The position numbers and the translations under genes are program-made. The notes under the pieces are model-generated. The model made no database searches and was not told where the DNA came from. It saw only the letters and a program-made list of their open reading frames with translations. From the NCBI GenBank assembly GCA_963920635.1, contig OY987304.1, positions 31,248,365-31,312,364 of the forward strand: 64,000 nucleotides of DNA, written 5' to 3'. Below, piece after piece: positions 48,247 to 60,200 of the stretch (position 1 is its first letter; each line of letters begins with the position of its first letter). This DNA is from Pseudeuparius sepicola (Eukaryota; Arthropoda; Insecta; Coleoptera; Anthribidae).

Positions 48247-48340
48247 ATTAGTGTTAGTGCCCGGTTATATTAAAAGTCTATTGTAAATGATCCAAGATGA
48301 TTCCTTACTTATTTTAATTTTATTTTAATGCCAACATGTA

Positions 48341-49493
48341 CAGGGTGATTCACCTAAAACTCTCGGGCTTTACATCTCAGCTACGAAATGAGATATTTTA
48401 GTTCCATAAATTGATTTTATCTATTGCAATTGCATGTCGAAAGAAATTTTTCGTGCGCAGTGGCCTTGAAAAGTAGTGCATCCGAATGTAATTTGAAGAA
48501 ACTTATGTGTTATAAACAAACCTTTAAAATCAACAGTTTTAGTTATCGCACTTTGAAATTGTCAGTGCATGCATATGCAAAATCTGTAGCAGATAATCCT
48601 ATGATTATTTCTAAAACAAAAAACGAGAAACTAATTTTCTTACAACTATCTTAATATCTCACCGAGTTATTTTGTCGTTTTACACGTACATTGGGCCAAG
48701 GAGTTTGTTAATAAAAAACTGATTTTCCCATTATAGTAGGCTTTGCTACTCTCCCAAAACAAAACTAATTCGATGTTAGAAACTGTCATTTGTGAACGTT
48801 TTCCGCTTTGGCTTCATTCTCTCTGGATAGCTTTGAGAATACAGTCTTGCAACTGCTCTATACTATTGTCCTGGCATTCACCAAAAATAAGAAACATATT
48901 AAATTTTTATCCGTTGCTGTATTGAACCCTAATTAAATTAAAAAAGAAACAACCTATACAAGTGACAACAAAACATAATTGCCATTTTGACAGTTTCCAA
49001 CATCAAGAGTTACTTTTGTTCTGGCCTAGGAAAGTCTATAAAAAAAAACAGATTTTTTAACAAACTCTTCGATTTAAAATGACAAAAAACAACTCTGTGG
49101 ACTGTGGGATAGTTGTAAGATTGCCTCAGAAAGTTAATTTCTCGTTTTCAGTTTTCGAAATAATTTCGGCATTACCTACCACCACAGATTTTTCACATGC
49201 GTGCACTGCCAACTTTAATGTGTGATAGGTAACTGAAAAGCGTTTGATTTTTTAGAATTTATTTACAGCACATAATGCGCTCCAAATCGAAGGACAATTC
49301 GGATGCATCACTTTTCAAAGTCACTGCGATAAAAAAAATTCTTTCAAACGCAGAGTTCAACAGTTCTACTGTTTGCAATAGGAAAATTCAATTTTGAACC
49401 GAAAAAAATTCTTCGGGGAGTTCTGCTAACCTTCTTATTTCGTTGTTTTGATATAAAGCAGGGAAGTTTGATGAATCACTCCGTATAATATGT
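48341..49493 (-). mobile_element. long-TIR element with a transposase remnant
   Basis: The ends CAGGGTGATTCACC and CGGAGTGATTCATC (inverted) are flanked by TA (48339-48340, 49494-49495). The arms of about 370-450 bp share AAGAAATTTTT, CGCAGTG, GCATCCGAAT and AACGAGAAACTAATTTTCTT. In the centre, minus strand, an ATG at 48897 opens MFLIFGECQDNSIEQLQ. After a frameshift it continues LYSQSYPERMKPKRKTFTND, the N-terminal helix-turn-helix (DUF4817) of a DDE transposase. The catalytic part is deleted. Confidence 0.75.
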
Positions 49494-49887
49494 CAGACAA
49501 GTGGGGGATACTGAGAAGCACTATTAAGACGGGCGTTTTTTTAGCGAAGCTCCCACCACCTTGGAGAGTCAGGCAAAAAGAACAAAGATTTCAGAAAATC
49601 AATCCAAATCAAACCCCTCACATTTCACTCTCAAACATATAGCTAATCGGTAATCCTTAACGACCATGTTCACGCCAAGGAAATAATACTTTCTATATTA
49701 GTTTGGTAGGTAAAATATCAATACAAAGCAATTGTTTGGCCGAGTGATTTAAATGGAAGAGTTTGGGCCTATACCATGTCGGTTTGATAGTTTCATTGAT
49801 AACGAAACTGTTTTAGATCCTATAAGTTATAGGTAGTAAAGTATAAGTAAACCTAAGTTAATTGAGTATGAGGAAAGTAAAAGAAAA

Positions 49888-50009
49888 ATAATAATAATAA
49901 TAATTCTCATGCTCACCATACTCCAAACTAGGAGTACCGGAGTACTCAGCAACTGAATGTTTGTGCGGGAGAGGGGGCAACTATTATTATTTTGTCTTCG
50001 TTGCTATTT
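49888..50009 (+). repeat. about 115-bp dispersed repeat, copy 2
   Basis: (TAA)n, then ATACTCCAAACTAGGAGTAC, CAGCAACTGAATG, a G-rich run, and TATTATTATTTTGTCTTCGT. Second copy of the family at 48134 and 58783. Confidence 0.65.
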
Positions 50010-50845
50010 GAGGCTAGGGCTAGGGCCGACTTTTCCCAATAGAACTAGGATAGCATTCGCTCAAGTAGGTACTACGGAAAACCCTAAAAAAGGTAGTAAT
50101 CCCAGTGAGGGCAGGAAAAACAATATTGGAACTTAAGATTCTTTTTTAGAAATTTTTTTTTCAAATGGCATTGTATAAAAAAAAGTCTCAAGTAGATCTC
50201 TAGGTTGAATATAGTATATTGTGCACCAAGTTAAGCAATTAGGTATATTGCATGCGAGCGCACAAGTTGGGGCACGAGGTGAAGTCGAGTGCCGTCAAGT
50301 GCATGAGCATGCAATATTAGTAGATACCTATGCATTACTTATAACGAGTTGTAGGTATACTATGCTTTGTGCACAACCTACAATCAGATAATATTTGGAA
50401 AAAATTCATGTCTACATTGATTTTCCTGCCCTTGATAATTCTTGACAGTCTTGATACAAGCATACTTGATAAAAAAAATGTAAATTATTTTATTGACACT
50501 CGTCAGGTTACTATAAAGTATAGACAATGCTACACATAGACTATCGAAACAATTGTTGGAATTTCCGCACGCTATCCCAAATACTTTGCATAAAATTTTA
50601 TATAAAAACATAACAAAATTAGAATACCTATACCTCAACTTAGTATCGAGTCCTAAGAATGGGGAACTTGAACATTTTTTTTATTTCTATAATATATTTG
50701 CCTATCTATAGAAAGAGCACATACCAAATATCAGCAATCAAATCGCAATATTTAAGTTGCCATAAATAATTATAGTTGTGACCGCAAGCTATTCATTTAA
50801 AACGACACGAAAAGCGCGGGAATGGTTGTGACTTGTGACGTCACA
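50010..50845. other. non-coding stretch with an older repeat
   Basis: About 50500-50720 is similar to the flanks of the element 20608-23253 (shared CATAGACTATCGAA-like, ACCTATACCTCAA-like and TATCGAGT-CCTAAGAAT-like blocks), and so gives its empty site. The tail of this repeat also resembles about 56030-56130. Confidence 0.5.
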
Positions 50846-50849
50846 CCGC

Positions 50850-53745
50850 TCGATCTCGAGGCCAACGATAAAGACAGGCCACGGCGCTAACGCATAATCG
50901 CGTAGTCACGTGACCAACTTAGTCCAATATAATGAAAGGCATTTTTGGAGATAAGTAGAAAAAACAAATTTCGTAACAATTTGGCAAGTTTTCTTTCATC
51001 TATTACATTATTGGTTTTGTGCATCCAAGCTTCCTCTAATTGTTTTTTCAAAATTTTCAACCTGCCTCAGCTGTTTTAGGCTGAGAGTTAAACGGCACTG
51101 CACTCACAATATTTTGGCACATTCTCAAAAATTGTTGGGACATCACCTTCCTTTAGCTTAGGTGATATTCTCTATAGGTATTTTCCTCCACCAACACATT
51201 TGTCCACTTTAATTATTGTTTCACTTTCTTGAAAATGTGTTAGCCACACATACTTAAGGGTTTTTTAGACAGTTTGGATTTGACGAATCCATTTTTGGCC
51301 GAAATTTTCCTCCCGAGGCAAAACAAATGTTTGTTTTATGGCGAGACTTTCTTCCTGGCTTTTTTAATATGTATAAATATAATATAAACAGACCCAATAT
51401 TTGGTATTTAGGTTATTTTTTACGAAATAAAAATGAAAACTAACCTCAGTAGGTATACTGTAAATATTGACCAGGTCCCAGTTGATCGGCAGCGTGAAAG
51501 ACCGAATAGAAACCATATCAGGGCGTGGGTCGACAACGAAAATCCTCGAGTACGTTACAACACTGATTTATTTCGCACAAGGTGAATGGTGAATACAATA
51601 AATACACAAACCCGAACGTGGTCAACGGAAACGGCTTCCAGCCACCCGGACCGTCTGAACTCGCGGATCTCCCGTAAGCAGTTCATCCCTCTGTGTCTCA
51701 AGCTCCACTGTCCAATACTGTCCCATGTCCATAATAGTCCAATCCGGGTTCCCTATTCTGTGGTTCGGGGGAGAATTCCCCTTACAGCGCTCACGCGTCG
51801 TGTCGCGTCGGTGCGAGCGGCACCAAACTCTTGGACGGCACGACTTCCACCCAGAGGCCATAATAACACCTGGGCGGTTCCCCTCCGCCAGGACACACGC
51901 GCACTAGACACAAACTTGTTTCTAAAATATAAACTAAGACGTTTAAAAACACTTTAAACATTGAAAACTTCTCAAAACCCAAGCTGCCGCTTTCAGTTAT
52001 GTGACAAATGACATCTAACGTCGGACTGAGATGGTGACGTGATTTTTGTGCGCCAGGGCCTGTCTTTATAGTAGGCCTTGGCTCGATCTATCGGAAGGCA
52101 GTGACAGGAGTGACAGCTACACAGAATTAAGGTGGATTTATAAACTCGACGTTTGCGTTGGAGCTCGAAGTCAGTGACATCGCGTCGGGGGGGCAGGGGG
52201 GGCACGCCCCCCCCCCCCCAGTTTTTTTAGGTGGGATTTTTATAATAGTATTTAAAGCACAGAAAATATACGCGCAGCGTGACCTAAGGTAAAAAAGGAA
52301 ATAATTCACAGCAATGTAATTTCCATTGTCGACCATTGTGACGCAGGAATCATTGTTCGTGATATTCACTACCTATAATATTATGTGTGGGTCAAATCTT
52401 GCAAGTGAATACCACTTCTTGACATCCGATTGAGCTGAAATTTTGCATACACGTTTAGTTCTGGGTTCAATACAATATGCAATACTCAATATTGTAATAC
52501 TTTCAAAATGGCCGTCGCCACTAGATGGCGGATGATGTGTTTGTTTTTTGCCAACTCCCTTAATATGGGTATCAAATGAAAGGGCTTGAAGAGTATAAAA
52601 CGATAAAGTTAGTGACATCACACTAAATTCATTATAGCGGCCGCCTGAAGATGGCGCGTTACCTTTGCTCTGGTAAAGAACATGGGTCGGGCAGAAAATA
52701 AATATCTTGAATTTTCATTACCTATTTCTGCACGAGTACAAAACAATAAAGTAAGTGACGTCATACTAAATCCAATCGAGGCCTACGATAAATACAGGCC
52801 CTGGCGCACAAAAATCACGTGACCATGTTAGTCCGACGTTACATGTCATTTGTCACATAACTGAAAGCGGCAGCTTGGGTTTTGAGAAGTTTTAAATGTT
52901 TAAACTCTTTTTAAACGTCTTAGTTTATATTTTAGAAACAAGTTTGTGTCTAGCGCGCGTGTGTCCTGGCGGAGGGGAACCGCCCAAGTGTTATTATGGC
53001 CTCTGGGTGGGAGTCGTGCCGTCCAGGAGTATTGGTGCCACTCGAACCGACGCGTGAGCGCTGTAAGGGAAATTCTCCCACGGACTACAGAATAGGGGAA
53101 CCCGGAATGGACTATGGACATGGACAGTGGAGCCTGAGACACAGAGGGGTGAACTGCTTACGAGAGATCCGCGAGTTGAGACGGTCCGGGTGGCTGGAAG
53201 CCGTTCCTGTTGACCACGTTCGGGTCTGTGTATTTATTGTATTCTCACCTTGTGCGAAATAAATTAGTGTTGTAACGTACTCGAGGATTTTCGTTGTCGA
53301 CCCACGCCCTGATACGGTTCCTCTTCGGCCTTTCACGCTGCCGATCAACTGGGACCTCGTCAATATTTACAGTATACCTACTACCTACTGAGGTTAGTTT
53401 TCATTTTTATTTCGTAAGAAATAACCTAAATACCTGTTTATATTATATTTATACATATTACAAAAGCTAGGAAAAACATTTCACCATAACAACATTTGCT
53501 TTGCTTGCAATTTTTGAGAATGTGCCAAAATATTTGAGTGCAGTGTCGTTTAACACTCAGCCCAATACAGCTGAGGCAGGTTGAAAATTTTGAAAAAACA
53601 ATTAGAGAAAGCCTGGATGCACACAACCAATAATGTAATAGATTAAAGAAAACTCGCTAAATTGTTACGAAATTTGTTTTTTCTACTTATCTCCAAAAAT
53701 GCCTTTTATTATATAGGGCTAAGTTGGTCACGTTGGCCTCGAAAT
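50850..53745. repeat. large inverted repeat, arms of about 1.0-1.2 kb
   Basis: The left arm (50850-52085) and right arm (52770-53745) are inverted copies, about 85-90% alike. Shared landmarks are GGCCTCGA, GGTCACGTGA, CAGCTGTTTTAGGCTGAG-like, CCCAGTTGATCGGCAGCGTG, GTGGGTCGACAACGAAAATC, CGGTTCCCCTCCGCCAGGAC and TGAAAGCGGCAGC. The right arm lacks about 270 bp. Each arm itself ends in related inverted blocks (CACGTGA, GGCCTGTNTTTATCGT, GACGTCA), so it is probably a repeat element with its own terminal inverted repeats. It is GC-rich with open frames on both strands but no recognised protein. Confidence 0.75.
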
Positions 53746-54430
53746 CCAATATAGCGGATGCCCCAAGATGGCATAAAATAAGTCTAGGTTTTCGTTAAGA
53801 TAATTCAATGCCAAATTGCGTCAAGTTTTTGTAAATCAAAAAGCATATCTCGCGAAATATTCATAAAAGTAGGTAGGTACCAATTAATTTTATTGGACAG
53901 TGATTGGTTGATAAGCAAGCACCTATTTGCCAAAGTATGTATTTTCTTTACAATTCGCGCGAGAAGCTTTTTGATTTATACAATCTTGTCGTAATTTGGC
54001 ATTGAATTATCTTAACGAAAACCTAGACTTATTTTATTTTATTTATTTTAGTACATGGCTTAAATAAAAGATTATTTTTAAAAAGGTTTTTTTTTGCATT
54101 TTATTTTATAGATGCTATTTATTTTTTGTTTGTATTAATGATAGGACAGTACATACAAGTTGTTTAATTTTGGAAGTGTTTGTTTTTGTTTTTGACAAGG
54201 ACAGTAGGTACGAGTTGTTTTATTTCGGAAGTTTTTTTTGTTTTTGTTTCATGTATTATTTGTCTCGTTGGTTTATTAAAAATAGGAAAATAAAAGACTA
54301 ATTGTTTTCTTTCCCATTTTTTTTTCATCTAAACTGAAATTGCGAAAAAAAATCTTGAAATGTTGTTCATTGTCTTGAGGAAAAAAATAAGGTGCCCCCC
54401 CCCTGCTTCTGAAGTCACGCGACGCCACTG
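52172..54430. mobile_element. hAT element, 2259 bp, with 8-bp target duplication
   Basis: The ends CAGTGACATCGCGT and inverted ACGCGACGCCACTG are flanked by CTCGAAGT on both sides (52164-52171, 54431-54438). G/C runs lie just inside both ends, as in the other hAT copies here. It carries other repeats: the right arm of the large inverted repeat, a small MITE at 53774-54036, and two direct repeats of GGACAGTA (54142 and 54201). No transposase was recognised. Confidence 0.85.
53774..54036. mobile_element. 263-bp fold-back MITE
   Basis: The ends AAAATAAGTCTAGGTTTTCG and TTAAGATAATTCAATGCCAA are repeated as perfect complement at the other end. Looser pairing further in covers CAAAAAGC and TCGCG. 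No coding content. It lies inside the hAT element 52172-54430. Confidence 0.8.
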
Positions 54431-54644
54431 CTCGAAGTTGACGGTGACCTTCGCAGTTTGCGTCCAGAAATGCGTGAACGACGGAACGTGAAAGATGAAA
54501 TTAGTTTATCTCGGGCGGCATCGGACGCAGACGACAACGTTCGACGCAAACGGCAACGGCGAGCGCCAACGCAAACGTCGAGTTTATAAATCCACCTTTA
54601 GAGAAGGAAGAATGGTAATTGAACGTTAAAATAAACAGTTCGGA

Positions 54645-54857
54645 GAGCAGAGGGATCTGATGTAGGTCAAAAATAAATAAGAACAGCCTAAAAGTTTGAA
54701 TTTAACAAGCACTTCTTTAACTGAATGGTGAGGCCACGGGTCTAGCAATTCGTAGGTCCCGGGTTCAATCGCACAAGAAGTTTTTTTTTATTATCACTGC
54801 ACTCTACCTCTTACATTTATCACTGATTATACTTTTTAAGTAATAATTGGACAATGG
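54645..54857 (+). mobile_element. tRNA-derived SINE, copy 2
   Basis: AATAAGAACAGC, then TGAATGGTGAGGCCACGGGT (A-box region), AATTCGTAGGTCC and the B-box-like CGGGTTCAATCGC, a T-run, and the conserved end TACCTCTTACATTTATCACT. It aligns with the copies at 34580 and 60965; most of the 5' module is missing. Confidence 0.7.
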
Positions 54858-54901
54858 TTATTATAAAGCGTAAGCTCTTTTTGGCCTCGGAGAGAGTTTT
54901 A

Positions 54902-55593
54902 TGTTAAGAATAATATTGATTATTGTTCAAATTAAAATAGTGACCAAGGATATATAATATCTTTAAATAATGGTCCAATTTGTTGGAGTTCAAGAAAACA
55001 ACAAATAGTTGCATTGTCTACGACAGAAGCTGAGTATATAGCAGCTGCTGATTGTGTGAAGGAGCTTTTATATTTGAAAACTTTACTGAAAGAAATCATA
55101 CAACAAGAAGTAACAGTCAAATTGAAAACTGACAATCAAAGCGCGATGAAATTGATAAAAAATGGGCAATTCAACAGAAGAAGTAAACACCTTGATGTAA
55201 GATTTCATTTTATTAATGAAAATGTTAAAGAAGGCTTAATCAAAATCGAGTACTTAGCAACAGAAGAAATGACGGCAGATATTTTAACGAAACCACTGTG
55301 TAACATAAAATAATTTAAGTAATAATCAATATTAAGACAAGGTGTTAAGAATAATATTGATTATTGTTTAAATTAAAATAGTGACCATTGTTTTGTATTT
55401 AAAATAAAAGAGAAACGGAGATATGATAATACATAGTTACGAAAGTTGTAGTATAAATAGATACATAAAAACCTGTACAAAGTAAATGTAATACCTATTT
55501 GGATATAAAATAAAAACTATCAAATAATATAATAAAGAAGACATTCATTTAAAATAACAACGTATATTACCCTTAAAAATAAAAACTTGAACA
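54902..55593 (+). mobile_element. Ty1/copia LTR retrotransposon, internally deleted
   Basis: A complete 3' LTR spans 55343-55593 (TGTTAAGAATAATATTGATT...ACA), preceded by a purine-rich tract AAGACAAGG. The first 45 bp of the 5' LTR (54902-54946) are joined directly to the 3' end of the polyprotein. The 5-bp duplication TTTTA flanks the whole (54897-54901, 55594-55598). The element was thus shortened by a large deletion after insertion. Confidence 0.85.
54949..55313 (+). pseudogene. copia polyprotein C-terminus (RNase H domain)
   Basis: The frame runs GYIISLNNGPICWSSRKQQI, then VALSTTEAEYIAAADCVKEL, DNQSAMKLIKN, RRSKHLDVRFHFINE and EMTADILTKPL, ending in TAA at 55313. These are the copia RNase H landmarks: the catalytic Glu in TEAEY, Asp in TDNQSA, and the His-x-Asp-x-Arg block. 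Gag, protease, integrase and reverse transcriptase are deleted. The stop lies about 30 bp before the 3' LTR, as usual. Confidence 0.85.
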
Positions 55594-55599
55594 TTTTAA

Positions 55600-57245
55600 G
55601 ATCCGTGGCAACACGGGCGTTAAACAACATTAACATTATCAACAATATTAAGATTGAGATAGATTATAATAAGATGGATAGACAAGGATGGGACGTTCTC
55701 GTTGATCTTTCTAAACAAAGCTTGCGTGGTGCTGTAGTTTTTATACATGCGTGCCGCCCATATTAGTTTATAAATGGTGCCGCCGCCCACCAGAGGCGCC
55801 ACCACCAACGAGCTACTTGACGTCACAACCAAGGAGGGAGCGCGTTGCAAGAATGATTTAAATTATGCAGTTTTTAAATGCTTATATTACATAAAAATAA
55901 AAAATGAGTTTTTTGTGAACTGTGGTTCATTTAATGGCAATAAATTTCGTTTGAAAGTAATATTTTTCAAATTTAATTTTTGTGCAAGTTCCCCATTGTA
56001 AGTTATTACTACAATTGATCTGTTTTGTTTTAATTTGATTTCGCTCCAAAACTAAGGTTTGAAAGTTGGTTTAGCGGGATTTTCTGCGAATGGTTTCAAC
56101 AATTCTTATAATGCGAATATCTATATATCTTTAATCTACAGTATAAAGATAGACTAATGGCGAAGTAACGACAATATTATATTCGATATCGAAACTAGGT
56201 ATAAAACTAAGGTAAAATCAATTCTAATTATTGTAATTTACTTATATACCTACTCATCATGCTTTATTAAATGTGGCACAAATGGAGATTATATTTTTAT
56301 TGTCAACACATAGATACTAAGATATTTACTAGCGATTTAACTTTTAAATATCATTTGTCAGATTCCCACTTGTATCTATACCCCAGTCTGAAGTTAGCGT
56401 TGTTATCAACAGTGTACAATAGCTTCAAATGTCACTAGTGCGCAATGCAATTGCGTTTGTCTAATGAAAGCCACCCATTATTAAACTGTCAGCTATGACA
56501 AAACACCCGACATTGAGGGTAGGGTAGGTCGTGCACAAAAAAGATATTCTAACTTACCTACACCTCGGATGGACAAAAAAATAATAATAAGTGTTATATA
56601 TGTAATCCCATGTCCGGGTCCCTATTTGCAAGGAAGGGCCCATGGGAGTATGGAGTATGGTATTACGAGTATTTGCTCATATACCTATTGCTCACACAAA
56701 CATAATGTTACCTGTATTGTATATTATATGACACAGTGTGTAGCGGTAAAGTATGCTCTACCATAGCACGTAAAAACTGTAATCCACGAATGTATAATAA
56801 CATACGTACTACAAGTACCTATACCTAACATAAAATTTTGTGTTATTATTATTAGATATTATTAGGTATCACCGAGAACACAAGCAGTCATTAAATGTGA
56901 ATTATTATGGGATATGGGGTACATGAAAAAGTAGATATTGCATGCAAAGGGTATATTATTATAACAAAGCCGGAACCTACACTTATAGACAAATATTTTT
57001 ATTGTATTATTTCAAACTTAGAAGTAATCAAATCAGGGACTATTTTAAAAATAAAACAACTAGTAGAAAACAATGGTCTTTTATTTACAGGAACTGTTTA
57101 TATCATAACAATTACAAATAATTAACGTGGATAATATAAATAAATATATATAAGTCTGTTTGGCGTTCGTATCTCATTACTGAATAAAACTGATATGGTT
57201 TTTTCATATCTATTAGTAATAATCTTGTAGTCATATACGAGTATG
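55600..57245. other. non-coding stretch downstream of troponin C
   Basis: No gene was recognised. It contains a fragment (about 56030-56130) similar to about 23360-23450. The 3' untranslated region of troponin C should lie just below 57250; candidate AATAAA signals (minus strand) are not clear-cut. Confidence 0.35.
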
Positions 57246-57249
57246 CCGT

Positions 57250-57278
57250 TTAATCACCAGTCATCATTTCCATGAATT
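57250..57278 (-). CDS. TpnC: troponin C terminal micro-exon (29 nt)
   Basis: Acceptor T9-AG at 57289-57279, then codons for FMEMMTGD and TAA. The first two bases complete Glu with the G from 59084. That Glu is position 12 of EF-hand IV, so the only working calcium site needs this exon. The EFMEMMTG ending is a near-invariant troponin C tail. Confidence 0.88.
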
Positions 57279-60200
57279 CTAAAAAAAAATATCATCACTC
57301 AATGTAGTACACTTTAACTAAAAATTCTTAATCTTAAAAACGATAGGTACCTAGGTAGGGGAACGGAAGGTAAAACGGACCCTGCGGGCAAAACGGTCCA
57401 TTTATTTATTACGTATGGCTACAGCGCCATCTGTCGCTGGATAGTGTATATAGATTACACTATCAATAGGCAATCTTGGACAGTAAACCAGTGGTCGATG
57501 AAAGCAAATGGTGCACTGTTAGTAAAGTAAGTCATTTCTAATAAAAATTTATATAAAATTACGCATTTTCCAGCAACCTGCAGTTTTCATTGTTATATAC
57601 AACCAGGATTAGTAGACTTAGATAGAGTAGTATTTCCGCTATCCAAGACATTCTTTTGTTAGGGTATTTAACTTTGAGTTGACATAACCTTGAAACGCAC
57701 CTGTTTTGTTGGAGACTACACAAAGGCAAAACGGACCGGGCAAAACGGACCACCTGACCGTTTTGCCTTCTAGCGGTCCATCCTGCCTCCCTGGCACATT
57801 TAAGATGATCAATAACTACAAGAGAATGTCAGAGAAGCCGAAATAGAGTAATATATCCATGAGACCGTACAAAAGGTGCTTGCTGGGACGGGGCTTACAA
57901 AAGCCTCTGAAATATATAACGAGCCCAAAAAAACTCTGAAACGTGGTGTGGTAGTGTGGGGACGGGGCCTAGATGTGATGTCACGAAGAAAGTGGAGGGA
58001 TCAGGGAAGGTCCAGAACTCTCTAAGCTTAACTACTTCCAGTAGAGATAGTTAGAGAGTTCTGGAACACACTCCCCACTTCTTTTGCATACCTCCACTTT
58101 TGTGGGGTCACGTTTAGGTCACGCCCCCTTTTGCCGCCATCTAACATGTGTTTTATACCCGCCATCTAACCTACCCTTATGTATTTTATATCCCCGTCTA
58201 ATCTGCCCTTGTGTATTTTGTACCTCTTGGTTATCTACCCATGTGTGTGTTTCTACCATCGTCTAACCTACCGTTGTGTGTTTTCTACCCGTCTAACTTA
58301 CCCTTGTGCGCTTTATACCCCCTTGTAACCTACCCTTTGATATGTGATATGTGATATGTGTTCACATTTGGCACTTTTAACCAGGTCCGTTTTACCTTCA
58401 TATTAGGAGGTGCCGTTTTGCCTTCGGAAGCAGGCAAAATTGACCAAGCAGGTTATTATTACCTACATACTATACAGGAAACTCTAAAGGTTGTCGTCTG
58501 GTATACAATGAGTAAGAATACAGAAGTATTCGGCTATAAAGCCGTAATAAGAAATCATATAATAATTATTACAATATATAATATAGATTAAAGGGTAAGA
58601 ATATACACGCAATAAGAAGTCGAATAAGTACAAGAGAGGTAGGTATGAAGGTTACCTTTATACCTATGTTTCTCATACCTATACTTGATTTATTCACTCT
58701 ACTCATTGTTCGCCAGGCGGCACTTTTAAAGTTCCCAGCCCAGTATAATTTTCTTAGTAATAAAAAGGCCAAACCAGGAATAGTAATAATAATAATAATA
58801 ATAATAATTCTCACCCTCACAATACTCCAAACTAAGAGTACCCCAGAAGCAACCACATGCTTGTGCGGGGGAGGGGGGCAATTACTATTATTTTGTCTTC
58901 GTTCTAACATTCGTATAACATTTTGTCTTCGTTCCAACATTCAATATTTTAATTAATCACGGCCGTATTGAACATACACTTCTTCTAAGAACAAAACTAT
59001 GCAATGTTACTATACTTAAGAATTTAGTTTTCAAAAATAAAGATAAAATAAATTAAATCGTGTATTATGGGTCACCCACGTACCATCAAAATCTACTGTA
59101 CCGGATCCATCAGTATCAATTTCAGCAATGATACCGTCTAATTCCCTGTTATTGAGTTTGTCATCTAACGCCCTCAAAATTTCTTTCAGGGTAGCTGTGG
59201 TAATGTAACCATTTCCTTCTTTATCATACAACCTACAAAAATAAGAAAATATATTGTAAAATAGGCAATTTTTTATTTAGTAACTTTACCTGAAGGCTTC
59301 CTTAAGTTCTTGTTGAGTGCTCTCAGCATCGTCTTCCTCCAAAAAGTGCAAGGCAATGTTGCAGAAACCATCAAAGTTTACTTGGCCACTATGCTCGGGA
59401 TCATTTTTCTTGATGAGATTAGAAAGTTCACCTAGAAATCAGAGACATTGAATTAAGAAATTTATTTATTCACACCTTAAATTATAAACTGATCCTAAAC
59501 GACCAAACGATATTTGAAACGAGTACGTGGGTATGTATAAAAATAATATTTTATTTGTGAAAAGGAAGAAAGGAGTAATATAAAATATCACTTTGCACAA
59601 GGGAGCTTTTAACATATCACAATAAATTATTATATATTTCTGTAGGATAAAAACAGGTAACTTTATTTTAAATTCAATAATGCTATTGCTGCTGGACCTG
59701 GCAAGGTCATGCATGAAAAAAATACAAAACAGAATAAAAAATTATCTTGAACCAAAAACAAATGTTAATTGCTGGCGATTAATCTTCAGTATAGGAAAAC
59801 AGGTAAATTGTTTTTTTGTGTTATTTTTAAGCTGGATTTAGGTAAGTAAATAGTAAATTATTTGCTAAAAACCAAACATCTGTATAGGATAGGTCAGAAT
59901 TAGCCTAAAATTAGTTTATATTAATCACTTCTAACGTCACTTCAAAACAAATTAACGACCCAAAGATTTATTTGCTCGACAACCTAGCTGCACGGTTGTA
60001 TTATTACATAGGTATTTTATTTTTAGCTCTCCTATGCGCAACTGCCATGGGTTGCACGCATTCTTTTCGGATAAAGTAAATTTGGGGATAATAATTATTG
60101 TTATTATTATTGTATGGTTATTATTGTATGGTATAAAAGATTAAGTATGTCGGTCATCAGAAGTGCAATAAGCTTTGTGGGGTGTGTACTTTAGTTTAAT

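Larger units (their letters stand above)
52130..54597. mobile_element. about 200-bp MITE with TTA duplication, split by a hAT element
   Basis: Perfect 32-bp inverted ends begin AGGTGGATTTATAAACTCGA. They are flanked by TTA (52127-52129, 54598-54600), the 3-bp TWA duplication usual for PIF/Harbinger. The hAT element 52172-54430 with its duplication interrupts it; without that insertion it is about 201 bp. Confidence 0.75.

Noticed and set aside
52340..52680. Possible viral or coding sequence in the hAT element
   Set aside because: The block resembles a common non-coding insect repeat (the ATGGCGG-type motifs recur at 52630 and 53760), with no protein signature.
51586..53363. Frames of 80-123 codons on both strands
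   Set aside because: They fall in the two inverted arms and mirror each other. No known protein was seen, and composition explains them.
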